From: Sorex araneus
Lineage: Eukaryota; Chordata; Mammalia; Eulipotyphla; Soricidae
Assembly (NCBI RefSeq): GCF_027595985.1
Contig: NC_073304.1
Coordinates: 219,178,000-219,241,999, forward strand
Reading direction: 5' to 3'
DNA length: 64,000 nucleotides
Positions 1 to 10,700 of the stretch are shown one piece after another (position 1 is the first letter of the stretch; every line of letters starts with the position of its first letter). The position numbers and the translations under genes were made by a program. Under the pieces are notes generated by a model. That model saw nothing but the letters and a program-made list of their open reading frames with translations, made no database searches and was not told the DNA's origin.

Positions 1-45
1 CATCATAAACGGTCTGCCTGGCTAGTGAACTATTAAATCTTCTTA

Positions 46-227
46 TTTATTTATTTATTTTTTGCTTTTTGGGTCACACCCAGCGATGCTCAGGGGTTAC
101 TCCTGGCTCTGAACTCAGGAATTACTCCTGGCAGTGCTTGGGAGACCATATGGGATGCCGGGGATCGAACCCGGGTCGGCCGCGTGCAAGGCAAATGCCT
201 TACCCGCTATGCTATCGATCCGGCCCC
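46..227 (-). mobile_element. SOR-type tRNA SINE, full length
   Basis: Antisense copy with box B (gttcgatcc) and the standard body. A 20-bp target duplication flanks it at 26-45 and 228-247. It lies in ODAD4 intron 1. Confidence 0.95.
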
Positions 228-836
228 TGAACTATTAAATCTTCTTAGGACAATTTCTTTTAGAATAACAGTCAACTTTCGTTCCAAAGGGGGGTGATGG
301 GATAGGCCAGTAACCAGGCCCGAGTTCCCTCTAAGAGCAAGCTTCTCCACTGCTACCCAATCTTTTGTCCTATTTGATCACCAGCCACATCTTCAGACCA
401 GAATTAAGTGACTACAGGAATCAACGTCTGAGTTCCGAAGCCCTACCCCTGCTCTCCCCAATCCCTGCTCCCTCCCCCACCCCCCCACCACACCAATTCT
501 CTTCCAGGATTAATTTTCCACCTTGGAGAAGCTCAGGCAGAAAAGAATACCCCAAGGGAAGACAGCTTTGGGTGAGAAGTGGCCTTTTCCCAGTAAACAC
601 AGCTACTTCCTCTTCCTGGAAATAGAGGAAGATCTTGGAAGGGGTTGGGGACAGTCTGACACCTTCCCAAGGTCACTACAGCTCCGGCTAGGGTAATGAC
701 CTCAAACAGGAGAGAGTTCACCTCAGGGAGCGGGAGAAGTGCTTTCCACTCCCACTTCTGCGATAAAGCCACAACCTTTGTTTTCTTGGCATTTTCATCT
801 TCATCTCCCAAAAGTGATTTCTGTTCAATTAGCTCA

Positions 837-839
837 GGG

Positions 840-895
<56 letters not shown>

Positions 896-1010
896 TAGAC
901 AGACAGACAGACAGACAAGACAGACAGACAGAGACAGAGAGAGGGACAGAGACACACAGAGAGAGACAGAGACACAGAGAGAGAGAGAAGGAGAGAGAGA
1001 GAGAGAGAGA
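837..1010. repeat. (GA)n / (GACA)n microsatellite
   Basis: Pure GA block, then AGAC tetranucleotides, then mixed GA/GACA. It yields spurious Arg-Glu and Ser-Leu reading frames. Confidence 0.95.
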
Positions 1011-1331
1011 AAGCTAGCAAACTGGATTACCCAAGGCGTAGCTGACCTCAAGCTGATTTGGTTAGCCTGCAGAATACTCAGCCTTTGGAATAACATTTTA
1101 GATTGTGACGTAAAGTCATACGAGATTTGTGGTTGAATGTGAGACACAGCAAAGAGCCTGAGATTCTACCAAGTGGAATGGATGAATGCCAGACATTGAG
1201 GAAATTTAGTCTTTAGAGAGGTTCTTAGTCTCCGTTCCCAGCCTGGGGCTTCCACCCTAGTCCTGAGATTTTGCTTTTGTGGAGGATGGCTTTGCACGCA
1301 GATGGTGGCGTTAAAGAAGGTTACCCCTGGC

Positions 1332-1505
1332 TGGGGCAGAGTGGTAGTACAGCAGGTAAGGCACTTGCCTTGAAGGCAACCCACCCAGGTTCGATCCCCA
1401 ATATCATATGGTCCCTGGAGCCCACCAGGAATGATCCCTGAGCACAGAGCTAAGAGTGAGCCCTGAGCACTATCTGGTGTGGTGCAAAAACAAAACAAAC
1501 AAAAG
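1332..1505 (+). mobile_element. SOR-type SINE, diverged
   Basis: Head ggggcagagtggtagtacag, box B ggttcgatcccc and body ending in a CAAAACAAAC tail. Confidence 0.85.
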
Positions 1506-1640
1506 ATCTAGGTAGTGCTGTTTGGGGCCTGATGGGTCCAGAGATCTGTTTTCTTGCAAGAGGGTTTGGTCAACTGTTTCCGGTCCAGCTTCTCGCCTGC
1601 CTTGCTTGGTGCCTGTCCACCTGAGTGCTTCCTTTCTCAG

Positions 1641-1772
1641 GCACTTCACCTTCAGCCCGGAGATAAGAATTGCCTGGTTGCCCGCTCCAAGTGCTTCCTG
1701 AAAATGGGGGAGTTGGAGAAGTCCCTGCAGGATGCTGAAGCTTCACTCCAGGATGACCCGAATTTCTGCAAG
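1641..1772 (+). CDS. ODAD4: ODAD4 coding exon (second in gene), first TPR
   Basis: Acceptor CAG ends at 1640 and donor GTGACC starts at 1773; 44 codons, phase 0 at both ends. It encodes the DKNCLVARSKCFLKMG-type TPR segment, matching human ODAD4 closely from residue 39. Confidence 0.95.
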
Positions 1773-4700
1773 GTGACCCTGCGGGCTGGAGGACCCGGGC
1801 TGTCCTGAGCACTTGGAATACAACCTCTTGTTGGTTGAAGATGTGGCTGAAGATGCTGCCAGACAGCTTCTCTTCCGCCCCTTCCAAGTTCCTAAAGGCC
1901 TTGACTTCCTCCCCTAGCAGGGAATATTTTTTGTTCGGGGGTGTGGGGGGGGGCACATCCAGCAGTGCTCAGGAGTGACCCTGTCACTGCACTCAAGAAC
2001 CACACCTGGTGGGCTCGGGGGACCATACAGGATGCTGGGGAATCGAACCTGATTGGCCAGGCTTGACCATGCAAGGCAAACACCCTACTCGCTGTACTAT
2101 CTCTCCGGCTCCATGGCAGGGAATTTTGCAAAAGGCCGAGACCCTGTACACCATGGGAGACTTTGAGTTTGCCCTGGTGTTCTATCATCGAGGCTACAAG
2201 CTGCGGCCTGACCGGGAATTCAAAGTTGGAATTCAGAAAGCCCAGGAAGCCATCAACAACTCAGTGGGAAGTGAGTGCCCTGGGGGGCCTTGCCAGTCTG
2301 GTCCAGGGAGGACGGTTGGAATCCTGAGTTTTGGAGGAAGGGCCTGCCAGGACAGTGTCTGGGCAAACTCTTCTGGGCCCGTGGGGAACCTCCTGCTTGC
2401 GCATTTCCGGGGACGGGGCGCTTGGAAGATGTCCTGGCTCCCTTTTGCTGAACCCTGCAGCCGCTGGATCTTCTTGGAACCCCAGGTCCGCAGTCAGAGA
2501 ACAGAGAGGAGTCCCAAACCTAGCCCTCCCTTGCCCTGGCTTCCACCTTGTCATCTTATGCTTGATCTGTCACCAAAGGAGGCCCTTCCCCAGCACCTCA
2601 GGGAAAGGGAAAGGGGAGCAGAGAGAGGTGCCAGAGCTTGCCCTGTGGGTGGCAGGGTGTGGAAATAGTGCAAGAGCATGATCTTTGGGTCTAGGACCTC
2701 CTCCCTCTGTTTGGAAATCCTCCTGCCTGCGGGCCTTGGGCTAGCGGGGGATGTCTACCTCTGAGGAGAGTGGCCCCCGACTGTTTATCATCAGCTGTTT
2801 CTCCATAAAAAGGAGTAAGAGGTCGCGCCCGGGGGCCTGGCAGCCCTGAGCTCTGGCTTCGGTCCTTGCAGGTCCTTCTTCGGTGAAACTGGTGAACAAA
2901 GGGGACCTCTCCTTCCTGAGTAAGCAAGCCGAGGTGAGGGTCCTGGTTCTGAAGTGAGGAGAGAGGCGCTCAGTTCTGGGGGGAACCTCTTTGCTGGAGC
3001 CTTGGGGGGGGGCAGCCGGGAACTCTGCCTCGACTTCACAGATGCCACGCGAGTGTCCTTGCTCTAGTGTGCCCAGCCTCTGGGACCCTGAAAGAGAATA
3101 GGGGTTGACGGGCTCAAGGGCTGAGGCCAGGACCCAGAGCTCCCCTCTGAGGCTTGGCCCATCTTGTGTTTTTTTTGTTGTTATTGTTGTTGCAGAGTCT
3201 GAAAGCCCAGCAGAAGCCTCAGCCCATGAGACAGATCCTCACCCTTCCCAAGAAGGAAACCAAGCGGAAGGGCTCGTTCAAGAGTGAGAAGATTGTCCGC
3301 CAGCTTCTGGGGGAGCTCTACGCGGACAAGGAGTACCTGGAGAAGCTTCTTTTGGATGAAGGTTTTCAGTCCTTTGTTCATCCCAGGGAACAAGGGGTGA
3401 AGGCTGTGGGCAGTGGGGAGAGGCCAAATGCCAGAGGCAGAGCCTGTGGTGTAATATCAGCTGACATGGCCCTCCAGGCGGGTTTAGAGAGGTGGAAACT
3501 GAGGCATACAGAGGTCAGGTAGGACATTTGTCTTGCAGTGTGGGTTCGATCTCCAGCACCCCATATAGTTCCCTGAGCACCACCAGGAGTGATTCCTGAG
3601 TGCAGAGCCAGGGGAAACCCCTGAGCATCACCAGGGGTGACCCAAAAGAAAAAAAAAAAAGAGGTCAGGTAACCACCTAACTCTGCAGCACTCAGATTTG
3701 AATATAGAACATTCATGGTCAGAGTTGTGAGCCCAGAGGGAATGCCCACACTGCAGGTGCCTTTTTCACCCTGGCCTCATAGGACCCTCAGGACATGGCC
3801 AGAGTGATAATACAGAGGGTTTGCCTTGCACGTGGCAGACCCAAGTTCGATCCCTGGCAGCCCCTATGATCCCCTGAGCACCACCAGGAGCAATACCTGA
3901 GTGCAGAGCCAGGGTTAACCACTGAGCAGCACTGGGTGTAACCCACCCCCCCAAAAAAAAAACCCTTGGGGGCTGCATCCTTTACAGGGACAAAAGAATC
4001 CATCTCAAGTGCTGGCAGGGGAATCCTAGGGCACCCATCCTGGAAGGTTCAGTGTTTTTGTTTAGTTTTTAGGCTACACCCAGCAGTGATCAGGGCTTAA
4101 TGTTCACTTTATGTTTAGGGATCACTCCTGGTGGAGCTCAGGGACCATATGGGATGCCGGGGATGGAAGCTGGGTTGACCGTGTGCCAAGCTAGCACCTG
4201 AACTCCTGTACTATCTCTCTGGCCTCCTAGAAGGTTCTGGAACTGCATCTGCTAAGCTCTCCTTTTATTTATTTATTTATTTATTTATTTGCTTTTTGAG
4301 TCACACCCGGCGATGCACAGGGGTTAGTCCTGGTTCTGCACTCAGGAATTACTCCTGGCGGTGCGGGGGGACCATATGGGATGCCGGGGATCGAACCCGG
4401 GTCGGCCGCGTGCGAGGCAAACGCCCTACCTGCTGTGCTATCGCTCCGGCCCCTGAGCTCTCCTTGTGTAGATCAGGAGCGAGAGATGCTGACTGGGCAG
4501 TTGTCCAAGGTGACAGGCGAGTTAGCAGTGAAGAGTGGCCACTAGAGCCAAGGCTCCTTACCTCCAACCTAGGGTCCAGCCCCCCCCAACCCCTCTGCAC
4601 CCCCATGGGACAATGACAGAACGAGACGAATGGACGGAGCCAGGAACAAATGTCTCCGTCAGCACGGGGGTGGGAGTACTGGCCTACTGCCGAGAACCAA

Positions 4701-7700
4701 GGGCGGAACAGCTCTTGAAGCTGAAGCCAGCGTCTTCCCTCCAGAACTCACGTTCCCCCACGTCACCGCGGCTCCCCTGCGGTGCTGTGCCATGGGGCAG
4801 CCTCCGTGTTGGCACACCTCACCCACAACAGGCCCGACTGCGTCTGGGGTGGGATGGGGTGGCCTCCGCATTGTCCCCGTGGCCCTGCTGCCACAGTGTC
4901 ACTTTGCCACCAGCTCTGACCTCTGGTCAGTCAGCCGGGCAGGGTTGGGGCACACACCCCTCCAGCCCACTTGGCACCTGGAGAGCCGCTTGGCACAGGC
5001 GACCTGGACCCGGTCATGCCTTGAGACTCGGTCGGGTCTGCAGCCACCCCTGAGGAGCGGGAGTCCCAGGGGCGGGGGACTTTCCCAGAAGCTGTCACCA
5101 GGGCCCACACCCCTCCTGCTAGCTCCTGGCGTGCCTGCTGCCAAGCTGGACCCTGTGTTCTCTGGCTGCCCTTGGGCCCGACAGGCCCCTGGCCCCTGGT
5201 CCCCGACAGGCGTGCTCTCAGTCCCCTGGCTGTTTCCACGAGTCCTGGTCAGGCTCTCTGCTTGGGGCTCCAGATCCAGGGACCCCCCCAACCCCCAAAC
5301 CCAGAGGGGCCGACTCCCCTGGGGCCAGCCCTAGCCGGTTCCTCTTCACACGCCCTTGCCCCAGACCTTATCAGAGGCACCATCAAGCAAGGCCTGACCG
5401 TGGAGGACCTTATCCTGACGGGCATCAACTACCTGGACACCCGCAGTAACTTCTGGAGGCAGCAGAAGCCCATCTACGCGCGGGAGCGGGACCGAGCACT
5501 GATGCAGGAGAAGTGGCTGCGGGACCGCAAGCGCCGGCCCTCGCAGACGGCTCGCTACATCCTCAAGAGCCTGGAGGACATCGACATGAGTGGGTGCCCT
5601 GCTGCGGGGGGAGGGGCTGGGCCTGGTGCTGGGCGGGGGCAGACTGGGCCCCTTGGCCCTGGGATGGTTGGGGCGGCAGCCACCCTCCCCTGCTCTCCCC
5701 AGTACACATTGCCTCAGGGCCAAAGCCATAGCACAGCGGGGAGGGCGTTTGCCTTGCACGCGACTGGCCTGGGTTTGATCCCCAGCATCCCATAGGGTCC
5801 CCCGAGCACCGCCAGGAGTTACCCCTTAGAGTCACTGGGCATGACCAAAAAGAAAAAAAAATGCACCCAGACCCCAAAACCGGACACTTGGCCTCTCCCC
5901 CTCCTAGTGCTGACCAGTGGCAGTGCTGAGGGGAGCCTTCAGAAAGCTGAGAAGGTGCTGAAGAAGGTTCTGGAATGGAACAAGGAGGAAGTGCCCAACA
6001 AGGACGAGCTGGTTGGAAATCTGTACAGCTGCATAGGCAATGCCCAGATCGAGCTGGGGCAGATGGCAGCCGCCCTGCAGAGCCACCGAAAGGACTTGGA
6101 GATCGCCAAGGAATAGTGAGTGCCAGTTCCCCGGCTTGCAGAGGCGCAGGGCTGGCAGGGCGGCTTGTGGCTGCGCTCCCACGTTCTGCTCCCGAGTCCA
6201 AGCGGGTTCCCTGTGGGCAGGGCCGCCTGCCTGCAGTCTGGGAAGGGGTAGACCTATGTGTGGTTTGCAGGGGGTCTCCGGGGCAACAGCCCCACAGTGC
6301 TCAGGAGACCAGCAGGATGAGGCCTTCTCTGTGCTTCGGTCCTCTGAGCCATCTCTCTAGCCCGTCTCTTTTTTTGGAGAGGAGGGTCACACCCAGCGAT
6401 GCTCAAGGTTACTCCTGGCTCTGCACTCAGGGATCACTCCTTGCAGTGCCCAGGGGACTGTATGGGATGCCGGGGATTAAACCCAAGTTGATGGTGTGCA
6501 AGGCAGGTGCCCTCCCCGCTTACTAGCTCTCCAGCCCCACAAATTAAAAAACAAATTTTTTTTTTTTTTTTTTTTTGCTTTTTGGGTCATACCTGGCATT
6601 GCACAGGGGTTACTCCTGGCTCGTGCACTCAGGAATGACTCCTGGCGGTGCTCAGGGGACCCTATGGGATGCTGGGGATCGAACCCGGGTTGGCCACATG
6701 CAAGGCAAAACGCCCTACCCGCTGTGCTATCATTCCAGCCCCCCAAAACAAAAAGTTTTTAAGGGGGAAAAATATTGTGGACTCAGGTCAGAACCCCAGG
6801 GCTTTGGATTGTACCATCTCCCCAGGCGTGGCCTCAGACAGGTCCCTCAACACTCCCTGGCCATTGGGCAGAAACTGCACCAGCCCAGCCCGAGAGGGTG
6901 GAGGGTGGAGGGACGGTACAGGGAGAGAAGGCGGCCGGGCGGCGGTGCAGCAGCCACCACGTGACAGGCACAGGACCCGGGTGCACACCTCACACTGAGC
7001 CCTGGTGGCCTTCTAGGTGATGGTCACGCCAGGGACCTTCAAAGTCCTTGGTGACTTCCTTGGCCCCGTTTCCACTTGGCCCACGGTGCTGGGCCTCTCC
7101 GAGTTTCCCATCCTCCCACTCCCCCTTGCAGCCAGACCTGGCTCCCCCTGCACTCACAAACCCCCTCTCCACCTCTCACCTCTCCTCCTGCTACTAGGCC
7201 TCACCCCTCCTCGTTGCCTGCTGGCTTGGAGCTAAGCCTGTGATGGGGCCTTGGGATGCTCTGCGCATACACCCCCACCCCAGCCCGGGCCTGGCCCCCC
7301 ACCCCAGAGGTCATACAGGTGTCCTGAGCTTTCTTGCCGCTCCGAGCCCTCCTGCCCCTCTAATGCTCCCTTCCCCGTTCCTTCTCACCCCTTCCTGCAT
7401 GCTGACAGCAGTGTCCTGTACATGCTGCCAGAGGAGAGAACAAGCAACACTTTGACCGCGCATGACACTGACCTGGGTTCAATCCTTGGCACCCCATATA
7501 GCACCCCGAGCCTGCCAGAAGTAATCCCTAAGCGCAGAGCTAGGATTAAGCCCTGAGCACAGCCGGGTATGACCCCCCCCCCAAAAAAAAGGAAAGAAAA
7601 GAAAACTGACAGCAACCGACCAAGCTGGCTTTGATCTGGGTCCTGGCACTCAGCTGCATGGATCTGATTCACCTTCATGGTTTCCTCATCTGCAACCAAG

Positions 7701-10700
7701 GCAGAGTACCAGTGAAATGGGTCTCTCCATAGTACCGCGGGGAGGGGGTTTACCTTGCACCTTGCTGACAAGGGGTTGATCCCCAGCCTCCCATGTGGTC
7801 TCCCAAGCACTGCCAGGAGTCGTTACTGAGTGTAAAGCCAGGAGTGAGCCCTGAGCACTGCCGAGTGTGGCCCCCCCAAGTAAGACAAAAACATCTCTCC
7901 AGTCCTGGGAACCACAAGCATCTCCGGGGGGGCCTAACCCTGAACTTCCCACCAGACCTACCTCCCTTGTCCCCCAGGGAGCCCTAATCTTAATCCGTCA
8001 CTCCTGCGTTTGACCCCACCAAGGCCCTCCACTACCGGGATCCCTCCCTGGCTAGGAGCCTTGGGCATGTACCAACTTGAGTGCAATACAGAGCCCCTCA
8101 TCTTCCCCGCCAAACCTCTTACCAACACACAATGGTGCCTACGTGGCTACGTGGTCCCCCGAGAGGAAGTCAGGGGACCTCAGCCACTCCCACTTTCCCT
8201 GCTCCCCAGAACCCCTTCCCACGCTTTGTCCTCCTCCAGCTCAGAGCAGACCGTCCTCCTCCTCCTCCTCGTCTGATTCCTCCGTGGATCCAGGTGAGCG
8301 ACAGACCCAGGCAGGCACCCCAGCCTGAGAGTTGGGTTTGGCCCAGCTTGGCTGTCCTTCCTGCCAGGGCCTGTCCTGGTCACTTTGCAGGCCCCAGGGC
8401 CCTGCGCTCCAGCCAGCCCCTGGTGGCTCTGTTCCTGCTAATCCCAGAGAGGCACTGGCCTGTCCTTTCTCACCAGCTCTTTCTTCATCAACCCCCTCGG
8501 GCCCACTGGCCCGGCCCGGCCTCTGAAATTTAAATAACTGTCTGATTCCAGAAAGCCTTCCCAGCCCCGGGTGGTGGTTTGGAAATCCAGCTTCCAGCTC
8601 CCGGCTGCCTCTCCACATTTTATCTTCTCCCTCTGCCCTGCAGGACTTGGCGCTTTGGAAGGGAACTTACTTGCCGCCCTTTCCCTTCGCAGCCACGGCG
8701 GCGGGCACTGTGGCAGGGAAGAGGTGTGGCAGCGACTGGGAAAGAGGGTTAGTTCTGTTAGTTCCCGTCAAACTGCACGTCAGGGGCTGGAGCGATAGCA
8801 CAGCGGGTAGGGCGTTTGCCTTGCACGCGGCCGACCCGGGTTCAAATCCCAGCATCCCATATGGTCCCCTGAGCACAGCCAGGGGTAATTCCTGAGTGCA
8901 GAGCCAGGAGTAACCCCTGTGCGTTGCCAGGTGTGACCCAAAAAGAAAAAAGAAAAAACTGCACGTCAGATAGGACAGTGGGCAGGGCACTTGCCTTGCA
9001 CGTGGCCGACCCCCCTGTGAGCCCCGGCACCACGTAAGGACTCCCAGTCCACCAGGAGTGATCTCTGAGCACAGCCAGGGATGAGCCCCCAAACAAAAAA
9101 GAAATCCCGCCTATGCAGCACCCTCAGTGGCCGCCCCCCACCCCCGCCCGTGCCCCTCTCCGGTGCCCTAGAACTGTCTTTCCAAAGTGGCCAGCCCCTG
9201 GGGCCACTGCAGTCGCCAGGGTGAAGGCCGCAGGGCTGCAGGGCTGCAGGGGTGGGGACTTTCTGCAATGCTCTACGGGGGTGAGGGATTGAGGGGTGGT
9301 GTCACTGATGTTTTTCTGAAAAGCAGGTGGTAGGACAAATGAGTTTGGAACCCTTGGTGACTTGATTGTGTGCTTCTGCATGACTTTTTTTGGCGGGGGG
9401 ATGGCGGGGGGGAGGGAAGCCTGGGAGACTTTGTTTCTGGAGTCATTCCGAGTGGTGACTTGGGGGCTACTCCTAGCACAGTGTCCAGGGGACCATGTGA
9501 TGTGGGGGGATCAAACTGGGTCTCCTGCAGGCAAAGCCTTTTAGCCTAACCTTTTTTTTTTTTTCTTTTTGGGTCACACCCGGCGATGCACAGGGTTTAT
9601 TCCTGGCTCTGCACTCAGGAATTACTCCTGGCGGTGCTCGGGGGACCATATGGGATACTGGGAATCGAACCCGGGTCGGCAGTGTGCAAGGCAAACACCC
9701 TACCCGCTGTGGTATCGCTCCAGCCCCTAGCCTAACCCTTTGAGCCATATCCTGGCCCCCAAGTGACTTATTTCTCATCAGATGTTGGCCTGAGTAATGG
9801 ATTCTAGTGGACCTAGTGGACGTGTCCACTCTGCACACTGGACAGAGCCTCTGCTCTGCCAGGTGCCCTGAGAGCACCAGAGCGATGGTACAGCAAGAAG
9901 GGCACTTGCCTTACATGCAGCCCACCTGGGTTCCACCGCCAGCATCCCATATGGCTCCCCAAGCACCTCCAGGAGTAATTCTGAGTGAAGAACCAGGAGT
10001 AACCCCTGAGCACTGCTGGCTGTGCCTCCCCCCACCAAAAAAAAAAAAAGAGAGAGAGAGAAAAAAAACAAACCCTCAGGGTCTCAGGTAGGAGCAGGGC
10101 TGTGGATGGGGCATAGACAAGGGCACCCAGAGAGCTGGCCGGGCTGAGGATTGGGGGTGTGCAGGATTGCAGCAGAGAAGGGCGGAGGGGAGGGGGTGGA
10201 CCTGTTGCCTCACGAAGGGGGTGTGGGTGGGGTGGGGAAGGGACCTGCTGGTGGGGGGTACCCAAGAATATTGAGCCCCAGAGCAGTGTTCTACTAGGGC
10301 CTGTGCATGCAGCAAACCGGAAACTCCTCCCGCTGCCCCGCGCCCGCCCCTGGGCATCTCCCTGGGGCCACGTCGCGAGGTGTCCTTCGGGTGCCCTTTC
10401 TGGCGTATTTGCCCACAGCTCCCGGGCACACAGACACACGTCCCCTTTGACGGACGGGCAGAAGCTGCCCGTGCTCAGAGGCCGCACCCGGGAAGGGAAG
10501 GCAAGGCCTGGCCGGGAGGCGTGGCCACAGGCCAGGCTCCGTAAGAAGTCCCCGAGGGCAGGAGCTTGGGTTGTTGCCGTCCGGCCCGGCGGGCACAGGG
10601 AGCCGTTGGCGTGGGAGCGCCCACTCGAGGCGGAGGGACGGGTGGCAGGCGCATGCAGGAAGGCCGCCGGGGTGGGAGCGGAGAGGTCCCCGCGGCTGCT

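Noticed and set aside
533-1147. Long frames of Ser-Leu or Arg-Glu repeats on both strands
   Set aside because: They are direct translations of the (GA)n/(GACA)n microsatellite.
1-1640. Search for the missing ODAD4 first exon
   Set aside because: No segment matches the expected start region in any frame with a donor in phase 0, so the exon must be upstream of the window.
8784-8956. tRNA gene calls at SINE heads (box A/box B)
   Set aside because: The heads do not fold into a full cloverleaf with an acceptor stem and run straight into SINE bodies; the same holds for the other copies.
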